Positions 12,447 through 23,083 of a stretch of 64,000 nt of DNA are shown in pieces. Source of the stretch: Apiospora phragmitis (lineage: Eukaryota > Ascomycota > Sordariomycetes > Amphisphaeriales > Apiosporaceae); NCBI GenBank assembly GCA_038363925.1, contig JAQQWL010000015.1, forward strand, positions 2,294,001 to 2,358,000. Reading direction: 5' to 3'. How positions within the stretch are numbered: position 1 is the first letter of the stretch; every line of letters begins with the position of its first letter. The translations under genes were made by a program, and so were the position numbers. The notes under the pieces were generated by a model. The model made no database searches and was not told the origin of the DNA. It saw only the letters and a program-made list of their open reading frames with translations.

Positions 12447-14715
12447 ATGTCGACGATGGAGGACAAGGTGGAAACTGCCAGGGCCCCCGCGGGGAATGCC
12501 ACAGCCGCACCAGCATCGCCGCCCACTGACGTGAAGAAGGAGATCCCCGTCTCCAGTAGTGGAACTCCACCGCCGCCCGACGCCGTGACGGAGAAAGGCA
12601 TCGGCGAGACCGTCGCCATTTCGGGCCCCAACAAGATCGCCGACGAGATCCTGCGGGGCCCCAACGGCGAGGAGTACCCGACCAAGGCGGAGCTCGAGAC
12701 GCTGCGCCGCGTCAAGGGCCAGATCCACTGGATCATCTACACGGTCGCCTTCTGCGAGCTGTGCGAGCGCTTTGCTTATTATGGCACCACTCAGGTCTTC
12801 GTCAACTTCATCTCGGAGCCCCTGCCGCCCAACTCGGACGCGGGCGCCGGGGGGACCTATGGCCAGTCGGGCGCCCTCGGCATGGGCCAGCAGGCGTCGA
12901 CGGGCCTCACCCTTTTTAATAGTTTTTGGTCGTACCTCATGCCGCTCTTCGGCGCGTACATGGCCGACTCGTTCTGGGGCAAGTTCAAGACTATCAATGT
13001 TGCCATGTGAGTATTCTTTCAGTTAAGCTGGTTGCTCGTATATGGTGCGCCCACTAGCATTGCGTTGCTGTTCAATCCAATTGAGCTTTTCAAGCAATTG
13101 TTACTTCAACTCACCACAACTGGCGGCGGCTGATATAATCTATTCCTACAGTGGGCTTGCGACTTTCGGTCACATCCTGATCATTGTCTCGGCTATCCCG
13201 GCTGTGATTAAAGCTCCGAATAATGCCGCCCTGGCACCGTTCATCATTGGACTCATCTTCTTCGGCATGGGCGTTGGTTTCTTCAAGACGAACATTTCGC
13301 CCCTGATTGCAGAACAGGTATGAAAGATTCCGCCTCTAATTCGGATCACGGTTGCTCAGCTTTCTGATTCGCATGTCTAGTATGAAACAACTCATCCACG
13401 TGCCACCATCAAGACCCTGGCCAGCGGTGAGCGGGTCATTGAAGACCCCATCATGACCATCTCCGTCATCTACATGCGGTACTACTTCTTCATTAACGTT
13501 GGAAGTCTGGTCGGGCAGATCTCGATGGTCTACGCCGAGAAGTACGTCGGCTTCTGGCTGTCCTTCACGCTCCCGACCATCATGTTCCTCATCTGCCCCC
13601 TCGTCATGTTCTGGTGCAGGAACAAGTACGTCCGCCTCCCGCCGACGGGCTCGGTCCTGGGCAAGTCGATGGGCATCATTGGTCTGGGGATGAAGGGGCG
13701 CTGGTCCTTGAACCCCGTCACGACCTTCCGCCACTTGGCTTCCGACGACTTCTGGGAGAGGGCCAAGCCCAGCAAGATCGAGAACAAGCCTGCTTGGATG
13801 ACGTTCGACGACGCCTGGGTCGATGAGGTCCGCCGCGGGTTCAAGGCTTGCACGGTCTTCCTTTACTACCCGATTTACTGGCTTCCTGTAAGTTACGCTG
13901 CCCGCCTTCGCTCCACTCCCCCTGAATAACTATCGTCATATACCTTGACTTGTTACTGATCAATTTATCCCAAGTATAACCAACTCTACAACAACCTGGT
14001 CTCGCAAGCCGCCACCATGAAGCTCGGTGGCGTCCCCAACGACATCGTCAACAACCTGGACCCCATCGCCCTGCTCATCTTCATCCCCATCACCGACAAG
14101 TTCATCTACCCGGCCATCGCCCGGACCGGCTTCAAGCTGACGCCCATCAAGAAGATCACGCTCGGCTTCGCCTTCGGCACCCTCGCCATGGTCTCGACGG
14201 CCGTCGTGCAGCACTACATCTACGTCGACTCGCCCTGCGGCGACCACCCGACCAAGTGCGCCGACGGGCCCCCGCCTCACATGAGCGTCTGGATCCAGAC
14301 GCCGGCGTATGTCTTGATCGCCTTCGCCGAGATCGCCGCCTCCATCACGGGCCTCGAGTACGCCTTCACCAAGGCGCCCAAGAACATGCGCTCCCTCGTC
14401 ACGGCCGTCTTCTGGTTCGCGCAGGCCATCTCGTCGGCCATCGCGCAGGCGTTCGTGCCGCTGGCCACGGACCCGCTGCTGGTCTGGCTGTACGTCACCG
14501 TTACCATTATTGCGTTTCTCGGCGGTATCGGGTTTTGGTTCACGTTCCGCAGCCTCGACGCCGAGGAGGAGGCCCTCAACACCCTGCCCGATTCCGAGTT
14601 CCACGGGAAAAGAAACCAAGACGAGGATCCCGAGGCTACGCTGGCGGTCAAGCAGAGGCAGGAGGAGCAGAGGAGGTTGCGCGAGGTGCAGGGGCTTGAG
14701 GGGACCAAGGGTTGA
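12447..14715 (+). CDS. Proton-coupled di/tripeptide transporter, POT/PTR2 family
   Basis: Four exons: 12447-13006, 13152-13317, 13381-13887 and 13975-14715. All introns are GT...AG and phases agree, giving 657 residues. Members import small peptides together with protons across the plasma membrane. An acidic, Pro-rich cytoplasmic N-terminus precedes the first helix, which carries the family ExxER proton-coupling motif (ELCERFAYYG, about residue 104). Further hydrophobic helices follow (for example LIFFGMGVGFFKTNISPLI and the FALGTLAMVS and ITGLEYAF regions), and the charged C-terminal tail is Glu/Arg-rich. Length and the long loop in the middle match fungal PTR2 proteins. The start was placed at the ATG in MSTMEDKVE because upstream codons look non-coding. 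A large antisense frame over the last exon is a GC-rich shadow. No damage seen. Confidence 0.92.
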
Positions 14716-15361
14716 TCTGGTGGGGGCTCTTGGGTAATTTCATTTTTGCATATCTCCGTATACTCGTGTTAGATTTCTAATATATTTTTCTTATATCCAC
14801 TGCCACGCTTGAACATCCAGCTGTACCGAAGCTGGGGAAGTTTTCCAAGTAACATCATCATAACATCCCAGGTTTCGTCATTTGTGTAATGGCGTCCTCA
14901 ACCAATCAAGCCTCTGGTGACTTGAACCATCTGTCTTCCTTCACTTCGGCCCTCTCACCATCCTACCCAAATCGGACGATGGGGAAATCCGACGCCTGAT
15001 CCAACGAGTCCAGCAGGTCTTCCACACCGACACCGTTCTCGACTGCGCTTAAGTTACAGCTATGGAGGCCTCCTTCTCACCTTTTCAACTCTACCCATGC
15101 TTGTATACGCGGCGATTCATTACCACTCGCGACTTTGATCAAAACACCACACCTTTTAGAGAACGACAGTTATATGCGGAAAGGAGATTTCCTCCGCGCC
15201 TGGAATAAAGCTCGGCAGCAAACCGTCATAGAGGTTATTCAAGAGGGGTGGGCGGCCACCGGTATCTATCTGTTCCATGAGTATTAATGTAAATCTAGTA
15301 AGTACAAATGATTCTTTCTATCGCCGAAGAGAGTATACGCAAATATCCCTACCGGAAAGGA
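14716..15361. other. Intergenic, with a weak coding-like patch
   Basis: Convergent spacer between the transporter gene and a minus-strand gene. On the + strand a single frame from about 14945 to 15208 is interrupted only once (TAA at 15050-15052). It reads plausibly (PKSDDGEIRRLIQRVQQVF before the stop, TRDFDQNTTPFRERQ after it), so it may be a gene scrap. No family was recognised. Confidence 0.3.
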
Positions 15362-16362
15362 TTACTGCAGTTCGGCGGGCACATGCCTTTCGCCCCCAGT
15401 CCCAAGCTCGGCTTTACTCTGAGGGTAAGGCGGCGGTGCATTATAATACTGGTGTGGGTTGTAGGTCGCTGGGGGGTGGTGATATTGCGGATCGTGTTGC
15501 TGGACTGCGGGCCGGCGTTGACGCTTGCGGTAGAGCAGCCAAGCGGACAGGGCGATCATGATGGCCCCTGCCATTGCCCCGACGCTGATTCCAGCCGTAG
15601 TGCCCGGGCTGGTTTGGGAAGAGGTCGATTGCACGGTCTCGGGCTCGGCAGCGGTGGGTCGTGGCGGGCTCGTGGACTCAAAGCTTGTGCTCGCTCCCGT
15701 CTACTTTGCCGTGCCGGCAAGGCTCCTGTGGCTGTCGGAGTCTTCGGTTCATACGTGATTAGTAGGGTCGAGCCAGCGCTGGTATTCAAGTTCTTGACGA
15801 CCCACCCTGATGAACTTAATGCCCCAAGCCCAGAGTGACTCCCCAGCGAAGGCTGTGTGTGTCTCGGGCACCTGCGTGTTGGGAGTCAAGGCGATATCGG
15901 TTCTGGTGCCAGTCCAGACATCGCCGCTGTCCGCCGTGGCCAAGCAACCGTAGGTCTCGCCGTGGCAGGCGAACTTGAAAACGCCACTAGGATTGTTATT
16001 AGCGGCAGCCTGATATCGCTTCACAGGCCGCACAAGGTAGGTTGGCCGGGAACTCGAACGGACCTTGGACAGCAAGTGACGGAGCTTGCGGGGGTGCCCG
16101 AAAAGAGGGCGCCGGTCGCACAAGCCTCGGTGTAACCGGTGGGACAGGGGCCGTCGGTCATGTAGGGAGCGCCGGTCGTGAAGCCGGGCGGTATGCAGGG
16201 CCCCGTCGGATCTGCGCTCATCATGAGCGGCGTGGGCGCGCCGAACATCTCGGAGAAGACGATGCCCGCCGTGTACGTCCTTACGACCATGTAGTAGTAC
16301 GCCGTGCTGGCCAAGCAGGAGCTTGGTGCCGTCCAGGGCGGATCAAGCGTCAGATACGACAT
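15362..16362 (-). CDS. Cys-rich single-pass membrane protein of unknown function, three exons
   Basis: Exons on the minus strand: 16362-16064, 15986-15755 and 15700-15362. Introns of 77 and 54 nt are removed (the first has the branch-like GCTAATAAC before CCTAG; the second is GTATGA...TAG). The phases fit and give 289 residues. The N-terminal half has spaced cysteines (APSSCLAST, GPCPTGYTEACA, SVTCCP, FACHGETYGCLA) typical of a large fungal family of surface proteins that begin without a classical signal peptide. A Ser/Thr/Pro stalk leads to one transmembrane helix (ISVGAMAGAIMIALSAWLLY) followed by a basic stop-transfer (RKRQRRP) and a Pro/Tyr/His-rich tail. The topology is probably extracellular N-terminus and cytoplasmic C-terminus. 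Function is unknown. The first donor (GTCCGT) is unusual. Confidence 0.7.
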
Positions 16363-16978
16363 TTCACATAGAAGAAGCGTCTAAGTCGCGAGGAAGAGTC
16401 TTGTGGTGTTGCTGGTGCGGGAACAACAAAATTGGAGGCGTCTATGTAGACAAAAGAAACAATAGGAAAACACGGGGACAGAAATTCCAAGACGTGGTGA
16501 GAAACCCCCACTGGTCGCCTTGACACAGAAGACTCAAGTAACAATCCCACCCCCTGACTTTCGCGGCTCTGGAACCAACAACAGTCGGCTAGCTCCCAGC
16601 CTGTTGGTGCTCGGCACGCCGAGCGCCTATCATTGCCGTCTATCGCTGGCTACCGAGCCTGTCTCGTCCAAGACGTGTGATGCGGTTAAAAAACGGGTTG
16701 TCATTGGAGGGCGACTTGAGCCCGAGGGAATGGTTCAGTCGCGGGTCGCCGATGTGAGTGGTGCAAATCCCTGCATTTTGCCGCCCTAAGCTTCGAAAGG
16801 CACAACCCCCGTTAATGACCAAGGAACAGCAGGCTGGCTATTGAAATGCCGGCCCAGGCCCTCCCCGATAGCGATTGTGTCGTTTCATTTCTACTTTCCT
16901 AGTCACTTCTTATCTCTTCTATGTTCAGTCATCGCATTTTCGTTTCTAAATATCTACTTACCTTTTCCGAATTGCGAC
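16363..16978. other. Divergent intergenic region
   Basis: Contains the promoter of the minus-strand membrane-protein gene and, from about 16860, the pyrimidine-rich leader of the OCH1-like locus. Nothing else recognised. Confidence 0.4.
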
Positions 16979-17934
16979 ATGGGATCATTGGCCGCGTTTC
17001 CGTGGCGGAAGAGGAAGGACGTTGTAAGCTTTTGCGGCATCTTGGCTTTCCTCACGCTCGTCCTGACCTTCCGGCACCACACCGAGCAGAGCCAATCCCC
17101 TATGAAAACCCCTAAAACCTTTTTCATCCCCCAGAACATCTGGCAGATTTGGTTCCCACAGGATGGGGTCGCAGAGCGCTATGTACACAACCTACAGCTC
17201 CGCGAGACGGCTACCTGGATTGGTATGAACCCATATCACCAATACAGGCTAGTCGGCCGCCAGTGGGGCGACAACTACGTGCAACAGCGGTTCGTCCAGG
17301 CTGCCGACAAAGACCTCGTCGACACCTACCTGGCAGTGAGCAACCACGGCTTGAAGTCGGATCTCCTGCGCTATCTGCTCCTCTACACCGAAGGCGGCGT
17401 CTATACCGACATTGACACAATCGCACTGAAGCCCATCGAAGACTGGGTTCCCCCGCACCTTCGCGGGGCCGCCAAGCTCGTCGTCGGCATCGAGTTCGAC
17501 CGTCGCGATGGCGGCATGTGGTCCGAGATACCGCATGATCTCCAGTTCTGCCAGTGGACGATTGCGGCCGCCCCCGGCCACCCGGTGTTCCGGGCCATGG
17601 CCGACCGGGCTGTATCATCGCTCCACGAGCTGGCCGTGGTATACAACACGATGATGACCGAGTTGAAGCCGACGAGCTTCGAGACGATGAACTCGACAGG
17701 GCCGGCTGCTTGGACCGACGTCGTCTTCGAACAAATACAACAGGCGCGGCCGGATATCACGGCTCTGGCCAACCTGTCTGGGATATAAGAGCCCCGGCTG
17801 TATGGGGACATCCTTGTTTTGGGTATTGATGGGTTTGGCATGAGCCAGCCGCACTGGGGGCCACCAATGATGGATCGATCCCAGAGGCAGCATTGCTCAA
17901 GCACCTCTTCCGTGGGTCTTGGAGGAACTCTTGA
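16979..17934 (+). pseudogene. OCH1-like alpha-1,6-mannosyltransferase (GT32) broken by an in-frame stop and a frameshift
   Basis: From the ATG at 16979 the frame encodes a type II Golgi glycosyltransferase. A short basic cytoplasmic tail (WRKRKD) is followed by a membrane anchor (FCGILAFLTLVLTF) and then the GT32 core. The core contains IWQIW and the DXD metal and sugar-nucleotide site in DLLRYLLLYTEGGVYTDIDT. The frame ends at TAA 17786-17788, but recognisable C-terminal GT32 sequence continues in the same frame (EPRLYGDILVLGIDGFGMSQ). A second lesion lies in the G run at 17856-17860: one missing base shifts into the frame reading NDGSIPEAALLKHLFRGSW, which ends at TGA 17932-17934. The TAA could derive from CAA by one C-to-T change. 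A shortened product of about 269 residues, with the catalytic core but no C-terminus, could still be made. Confidence 0.72.
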
Positions 17935-18026
17935 AAGAAGTATTACTGCATGGCGAGGGTTTGGAGTCTGGGAGTCTGGGAGTCTGGCATTATCCCTTGT
18001 ATGGGATCTTGTTCGATACAGTGAGA

Positions 18027-18620
18027 TCATGATGTTATTTTTCTACGTGAGTAACAAAGAGCAACAATGTAGTCACTGCCTAACGCACTGGTTTTAACCA
18101 CACGTAGCGGCCATCGTTGAGGTTTACCGCGAGATGTAGAGCCTGCAAAGTAGCACGGTACCTCTTCTCTGTGGTTTGCGAGCGCAGCAGCCATGAGGAC
18201 CGCCGCATCTTCTTTCGTCAGCGGAGCCATCATCTCTTCGGCTATCCCATTACTGACCGCCAGGCTTCCCGTGGGTATGTGGTGCGTTCTGCCGCACATG
18301 ACGTTCGTGACAGAGAATGGTGCGTGGACGGACCCCTCCGGTTGGACTAGCACGTCTCCGGGACCTAGGTGTACAGCCGTCCAGCTACTATGTGTGACGC
18401 CCTTCTCCGAAAAAAGTCCTCGTCCAGGCATATTGGCCACAGCTTTTCGCCATCGAATACTGTGATGACGGTGAGCTTACCGTGGTGGTCGGCATGGGGC
18501 TTGGAGAAGCAACCTTGCTGTCCCAGTATGGTGAAAGGCAAGCTGATAAGACTAGGTGCCAGCACATATGGTGAGCTGGTAGCAGTGGCACTATAATGAT
18601 GCGGTAGGTAGTAGTGTAGA
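18027..18620 (-). pseudogene. JmjC/cupin-like Fe(II)/2-oxoglutarate oxygenase homologue, frameshifted
   Basis: Two overlapping minus-strand frames together carry a JmjC-like double-stranded beta-helix. The upstream frame has LGQQGCFSKPHADHHGK, where H-A-D fits the metal-binding HxD, followed by VFDGEKLWPICLDEDF. The downstream frame has LGPGDVLVQPEGSVHAPF, where the His fits the third metal ligand. They are out of register at a run of six T (minus strand, near 18405); a one-base insertion there would join them. No start with a clean upstream exon was found. The family assignment rests on this motif order, which I know from fungal JmjC-domain proteins. It could be a real pseudogene or a homopolymer sequencing error. 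Confidence 0.5.
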
Positions 18621-18914
18621 CGCGCTGAACTGCGAGGAGTAGGATGGCAAGAAGGGAAGCCATGGTATCGGCGAAGGCGAAATGGCCATTGTGGATGTTG
18701 AACTCGACGCTTATCCTACTCATCATTCTTCTTAACAACTTCTAATTAGAATCAATATCATACCAATAAGAGTACGCAAACATGGACTTGCCACGATGAA
18801 AAAGTTGCAGGGTCACCTCGGCACAGAGCGAGCCGCTGGTCCAATCAGGCGTCTTCCCCGCTATAGCCCAAATGCAGCCTCTCTGCGCTGTAGCCCTATT
18901 GTAGCTAGGTATAT

Positions 18915-19301
18915 GGACGCGTCGTTAACGCGTGCTGTTGGACGAGGTGGTCGATGGCCCGACTTGTGGGCAGATGGATCTCGCCTCCGTCGGACTTGGC
19001 ATCAAACAGGGATGCCTCGTGTCGGTCCGGCAAAAGGGGTGCAAGTCGCCAATGGTGTCGAGAGTTAAGGGACGAGCACCTCCGGACTGGCTTTCATGGC
19101 AGCGACATCGACATCGACGGTGGGCATGACTTGGAGTTCGATGTGGTCGAGATTTATGACAAGAACAGGGGCCCCTTGGATAGCGATTTTAACGAGGAAG
19201 TAGACCTCGTTCGCTCGGAGATGTCTGTCTTGGTTAGGATTGATAGGTATATATGACGTGCGGCGCGATCCAGTGTAGTCCAGGCGTTTAACGACGGACA
19301 T
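18915..19301 (-). pseudogene. Unidentified coding-like relic, reading frame changes near 19065
   Basis: One minus-strand frame from 19301 to 19065 reads smoothly (NEVYFLVKIAIQGAPVLVI, then MPTVDVDVAAMKASPEVLVP) and stops. A different frame downstream reads FDAKSDGGEIHLPTSRAIDH up to about 18915. The switch suggests an indel or a missed intron. No family recognised, and the coding call itself is uncertain. Confidence 0.3.
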
Positions 19302-19739
19302 AGCGTTCTGGACCTCTTAATCGTCGATCACGGCCCATTTGGGGTTGGCCTCACCCTTGTCGCTGTCTAAGCATTCGCTTTCTCATTCGCGCTATTCTCC
19401 TTGCGGTGCTGCCCTTTGCGTGCCGCCCCCGTTGCCCACGGTGCGGATGGTTCAAAGGCAGGTGGAGTGGCGGCGGGTGCGGATGGTAGTGATGGTGGTG
19501 ATGCTGCTGCTGCCGGGCCGCAGCCTTGGCTTTGGGTTCAGCATAGGGGGCCTCTACAGGAAATGCACGGTGTGCCAATAGGGGCCTCCTTCTCTGGCAA
19601 TCAATAGAGGCTGAATGATCTGGGACGGCAGCTCATGGCTACCTCAAAGCCATTCTCGTTGGCGTCTAAAATCCAACTGGACATGGGCAAACCTTTTCAT
19701 TAGCTACACTGTACAGAGAAAGATTAAGCAAGAAAGAAC
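19302..19739. other. Intergenic, low-complexity
   Basis: Includes a GTG/GCG-rich stretch around 19430-19520 that gives a His/Pro-rich shadow frame on the minus strand. Nothing supported as a gene. Confidence 0.4.
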
Positions 19740-20321
19740 TCAGCTGAATTTCAGTCCGAATCGGTTCGAAATTTGGTTTGGTGCAGCTTGTATCTCCGGG
19801 TCGGCGAGGCCGGCGTTTACGGTGATGTACTCCACGGCGTATGTCGCCTGGAAAGATATGCAACACTCTTGCACAAGACACGGCACCGAATTTCCGCATG
19901 TGTACTTGGCCTCGTGACCGCGTCCCTGTGCGAATAGCTCTCTGGTGTGGCTAAAGCATAGCTACCGCAGTGAGTTCAGGCGAAGCACTTCCAGCAGCAG
20001 GTACATCATGTTGAGGCACCGTTCCCGCACAGAGGTGAAATCGTCAGCCGGTCATCGGGAGGCAGGTACCTTGGCCAATGGTGCAACTGGGCAGCAGCCG
20101 GGTATGCCAGCTGCTGCCGCGAAGAAGTCGAAATACGTCTTGTTTGGTGGATTCGCAACCGACTTCTGATATGCGCCTCGAAGCTTCTTTCTCTCTGGTT
20201 CTTCCTCGACTGCTTTATGGTCATATACGTAGTCGAAGGGTTGGTCCGGGAATTCACCACTCTCAGTCTTCTTCTCTGGGATGCTTCCTGAAGTCTTCGA
20301 TGGCCTTGCAATGCTCTCAGT
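19740..20321 (-). pseudogene. Unidentified Cys-containing protein with two in-frame stop codons
   Basis: From 20321 down to the stop at 19742-19740, one minus-strand frame of 194 codons contains only two internal stops: TGA at 20054-20052 and TAG at 19964-19962. Random sequence would hold about nine. Coding character is strong on both sides: FPDQPFDYVYDHKAVEEE and NPPNKTYFDFFAAAAGIPGC before the TGA, RCLNMMYLLLEVLRLNSL between the stops, and KYTCGNSVPCLVQECC then TYAVEYITVNAGLADPEI after the TAG. Both stops are one C-to-T step from a sense codon (CGA, CAG). Upstream sequence lacks an obvious start; an AG acceptor near 20327 could begin this exon. I do not recognise the family. A small intron around the TAG is possible but not needed. 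Confidence 0.55.
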
Positions 20322-21729
20322 CTTAGCTAGTGTGAATTTTCACGTGGTACCCGATGTTAAAGCATACCCCGAAGGAGCAAGGACAAGCTGCGCCGAGCTC
20401 ATCGGGGAGCTGGGAGGCACGCGAGTATTTTATTTTATCGTATATCCTAGGAGGAAATTAGTGAGAATCAGAAAAAAGTGGAAGGAAAACCCATCCTTCT
20501 TCCCTTTGGGGTTTGGATTCAAGACGGGGGTTCTGGGATAAGTAGAGTAAGGCCTGCGTCTGGGTGAAGGTGTGCCAGAAAATCCGGTGCTTCCCTTAGA
20601 AAAGGAAATCTGTAATGTGCCATGCCGTCGAAGTTGGGACCAAGAAGGACGTGAAAAAAGGGTTGACATTACAAAGTACATGTAGGTATGCTGGTGAATG
20701 AGAGTTGCTTGTGCAGATGGGGAGATGAGGAGGTGGGAGATGGACCTTGGAGACCTGGGCGGCGACGAACCAGGTTCCCCCCGAAATCGCCGTACACACT
20801 TGACAAACTTTTCTTCAGTATGTCAAGCCGAGGTTCCAGCAGAGGTGCTTGCTTAGTAGTAGTGGCTTGATGACGGCGCGGGCGAAAATGATGAGGTGGA
20901 GAGATGGAGAGGGAAAAGGCGCTGAACAGCAAAGGAAACTCCAATTTACCAAGCAGGTGGCTGGCTTGCTCGATATCTCCGCACCTGCCACACCCACCAT
21001 GCCTGATGGCTGTCCCTTCCCAGATGGTGAACAAGCAGCAGCCGCTACCTGTCCCTCAAAACCCCCTCCGCCCAGGCTTGATGACACAACACACTTACAC
21101 GCAGATGGCAAAAGCAACGCCTGCCTACCAGGCACCACCGCCCCTGCCACTGTGTCCCTCCGGGAAGACTGCCAGCTTTTTGGGTCGCATTCCGATTACT
21201 ATTCCTTTCAATACGTCACACAAAATTCCTCAACATTTCAGAATGACGCCTGAATTACTCATATTCTGGTGGTACCATCCTCAACCAACAAGGGTATTCG
21301 ATCAGCACCACGTGTGCAAAGTTGATCACATACCATTACGCGTGGCTATCGAACCGTGTTGGGCGACGTAGGATCTGCGGCTCGTCTGAGGCAGGCACAG
21401 GTCGCTTGCGAGCTGTGAGTTGCCCCTTCCGACAGTTATTCCATTATTCAGTCAGTTATACCGTGACCTATCAGTTATCGTATCTATGCAGTAGTTACCC
21501 CATCGTTTGACAATTTTGAGCCGTTTTATGCCAGTAGAGAAACCATATTCGAGAGTATCACAACCATCAATTTAATTAGTTGATCTACGGCAGTGCCATA
21601 CGTTTTGGTCTTCGATCATATCTCTTCTTTACGACCTCCCCGCCACTATACTCAAATGCTCTGTCATGTCGTTCTTGGACTTGATTTTGGTGGCATCGCC
21701 TTGTTTAAACCATTAGGTTCGATACAAAA
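20322..21729. other. Intergenic, no supported gene
   Basis: Short open frames on both strands lack coding character. An upstream exon of the relic at 19740-20321 could lie near 20330-20660 but could not be placed. The stretch from about 21440 onward is AT-richer than its surroundings. Confidence 0.4.
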
Positions 21730-22165
21730 CATAGGCCCCTCTCTCAACATCGCCCTCGACTTCCTTCGATCTCTTCGCCGCGACGCACAAATCACTCTGC
21801 TTCTCCCCGAAACAGCTTCCTCGGCCCATGCCTCGAAGATCATCATCGACGGCTTAAAACTCCGACTACCATCACCTCCCTTCTGGCCTATCTCGAACAC
21901 GTGTCTCTCGACGAGAAGTCCGTCATCAACCTCCCGCAGTTTGAAGTCGCCATCCACATGGGCTCGCGGGACCTTCTTGTCCTCGGCCAGCACCCTGTCG
22001 ACCCCTCCCGTCAACTATTCCAGCTCTCAAAGAGCCTGGCGTTTCCCCTCTCTTACATACTCTCGTGGAGAAACTCGCCGCCCTCCGAAAGAAGCTGAGC
22101 TCAACGACATCCCTGACAGTGCGGAAGGATATGATGGTATATATTCCGAGGTCGGCCAGGGATGA
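21730..22165 (+). pseudogene. Unidentified coding-like patch spread over several frames
   Basis: C-rich third positions and plausible protein segments move between frames: IALDFLRSLRRDAQITLLLP, then LEHVSLDEKSVINLPQFEVA and MGSRDLLVLGQHPVDPSRQL in a second frame, then LVEKLAALRKKLSSTTSLTV in a third. This looks like a decayed gene with indels, but no family was recognised and the limits are approximate. Confidence 0.25.
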
Positions 22166-23083
22166 GAAGAGATAGTCACCGAGAAGGAGAGTTGACGCTG
22201 GGATTACACCTACTTTATATGGCACGAGCACATGGTTACGAGCAGGTATAGAAAACAGAAGGGAAAAAAACAGAGTTGTAGAATGTGTAGGGTGGCCAGA
22301 CTCACCTGTGGACGAGGGGCAAACACAGGGTCTACATATAGATTACATATGTTTTGGTCGTGGTGGCCTAGCTGCTCGAGGGTGATCAGAGAGCAAGCGA
22401 GACCTACAACAAGTCTATTCGTGGCATCCTGCCACAGTTTTCTGGGGAGGACCTTATGTACGCATTGGGAGAGATAGATTGCGAGGACCAACCGGTGTTC
22501 CCCAGCCTCGGTATCGACGGGATGAGATAGATATCATGCGAGTAAGCCTTGCAAGATTTCTGACACCTTCTACGTTACCTAACGGTGGATCCTGGTTGAA
22601 GGAGAAGATATAACCACCTAGTCTTGACCAAAACCTTTAGTAGCACATACAGACACTTATCGGCAGCTGAGCCAGCTTCAAATCACAGAAATGGATGCCG
22701 AGTCTTGGCCATAGTGAAAGAATGGTTTCGTTCAGGAACATATTATTGATCTCAACTTCTTCCTCTGCGTGCTCAGCGTCCCTGAGGGCCTAATTGCATA
22801 GGCATGTAGCCCCCTCCTAGCCAATAATACTATCTATGACGCTATGCTGACCCTGGAAGGTAAGTTAAGGTTCGCCGCAGACCAAGGTAAGCTAAAGCAC
22901 CCCCTCACGGGCCACTTTACTGAGCTACCGTTACCCTTGTAATTAAAGCCATTTCTACGGCTAGAATTAACGTAAATATACTATCGTTTATTATTTTTAA
23001 TAATAATATAGTCCTCTGCCTCCGTGCTATTATTTTTTATAGCTTTTATAGCGTTACGAGGCCTTTTTAATACTTCGACGTCG
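22166..23083. other. Intergenic, ending in an AT-rich, RIP-like block (about 22930-23083)
   Basis: The first part shows no gene. From about 22930 the sequence becomes very AT-rich with runs such as TTATTATTTTTAATAATAATA. This is like the RIP-mutated transposon at 36-39 kb but only about 150 bp long. It abuts the 3' end of the broken gene on the minus strand. Confidence 0.45.

Noticed and set aside
13960..14619. 219-residue antisense open frame over the last exon of the POT transporter.
   Set aside because: Low-complexity Asp/Gly/Arg shadow of biased codons.
20849..21371. Overlapping plus-strand frames of 134 and 155 residues.
   Set aside because: Pro/Thr/Ser-rich composition without domains and two overlapping frames of equal quality; treated as non-coding.
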